A stretch of 20,660 nt of DNA from Spongospora subterranea (taxonomy: Eukaryota; Endomyxa; Phytomyxea; Plasmodiophorida; Plasmodiophoridae): positions 5,296 to 25,955 of the forward strand of contig OUQQ01000354.1 in NCBI GenBank assembly GCA_900404475.1, in the 5' to 3' direction. The notes below the pieces were generated by a model. That model was not told the origin of the DNA, searched no databases, and was given only the letters and a program-made list of their open reading frames with translations. The position numbers were made by a program, and so were the translations under genes. The number at the start of each line of letters is the position of its first letter. Within the stretch, counting starts at the first letter, position 1. Of the stretch, positions 20,382 to 20,660 are shown in pieces.

Positions 20382-20660
20382 GTAAGTGCGCGTAGTGCGC
20401 GTATTACGCGTTACAAAAACCGGAATACGTCGTACTAGGGAATCCGAGAATTTGCCCACCGAGAAACTGCCAATTTTAATGCAGAGTAGACCAACAGAGG
20501 TAGAGAAATATCGAGACATAAAATTTGAAAAAAATTGTCGCAAAAAATATTCCTGCGCGGACTGCGATCATGGACAGTTCATCCCGGACAGAGGGAGTAT
20601 TACTGTAGGAAATCACGGCCGATAATAGGCAAACACTTGGGGTTTGGACGATCTTCTTGA

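Noticed and set aside
1..20660. CRISPR array, bacterial operon or prophage
   Set aside because: There are no regularly spaced repeats with unique spacers, and all recognised genes are eukaryotic and intron-containing.

Overview
This window is nuclear DNA of a eukaryote with small introns. Genes are split by GT-AG introns, mostly 43-90 nt with some of 100-300 nt, often with a CTAAC-like branch site. Two poly(A) signals (AATAAA) abut or overlap stop codons. Base composition is near 50% GC and genes are 60-1100 bp apart. I find no bacterial operons, ribosome binding sites, CRISPR arrays, rRNA or convincing tRNA. The taxon cannot be read off directly. A two-zinc-knuckle SR protein (a type best known from plants as RS2Z) beside a tubulin tyrosine ligase-like gene (cilia or tubulin biology) suggests a flagellated protist with compact genes; a rhizarian such as a plasmodiophorid would fit, but this is only inference.

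Layout, left to right. 1-1394: non-genic, with a 37-bp tandem repeat at the edge and a long imperfect inverted repeat (372-835). 1395-1648 (+): a possible two-exon small acidic protein. 1900-5260 (+): a nine-exon DNAJC11 homologue. 5261-6897: a gap holding a second long inverted repeat (6056-6504) whose arms carry a faint Gag-like reading frame. 6898-8056 (+): seven-exon proteasome subunit alpha-4 (PSMA7). 8118-10800 (-): a multi-exon, probably multi-spanning membrane protein that I cannot name. 10920-13081 (-): an eleven-exon helical protein ending in a CapZ-binding (CPI-like) motif. 13082-14187: a divergent intergenic region with a third inverted repeat. 14188-16963 (+): a fourteen-exon TTLL protein that has lost its catalytic residues. 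17080-18177 (-): SR splicing factor. 18687-19416 (-): 5-formyltetrahydrofolate cyclo-ligase. 19774-20094 (-): small coiled-coil protein resembling Mediator subunit 28. 20331 onward (+): first exon of an unidentified gene.

Exon joins were chosen so that splice sites, reading phase and homology agree. The coding lengths of DNAJC11 (1635 nt), PSMA7 (753), TTLL (1800), the SR protein (645) and the cyclo-ligase (621) come out as exact multiples of three with a single final stop. The genes are mostly unrelated housekeeping functions (mitochondria, proteasome, splicing, folate, cytoskeleton). The only suggestive pairing is the divergently arranged CPI-motif protein and the TTLL pseudoenzyme, both plausibly cytoskeletal. 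The most notable items are the dead TTLL, the CPI-motif protein, candidate micro-introns of 21-25 nt, and three intergenic hairpin-forming inverted repeats.
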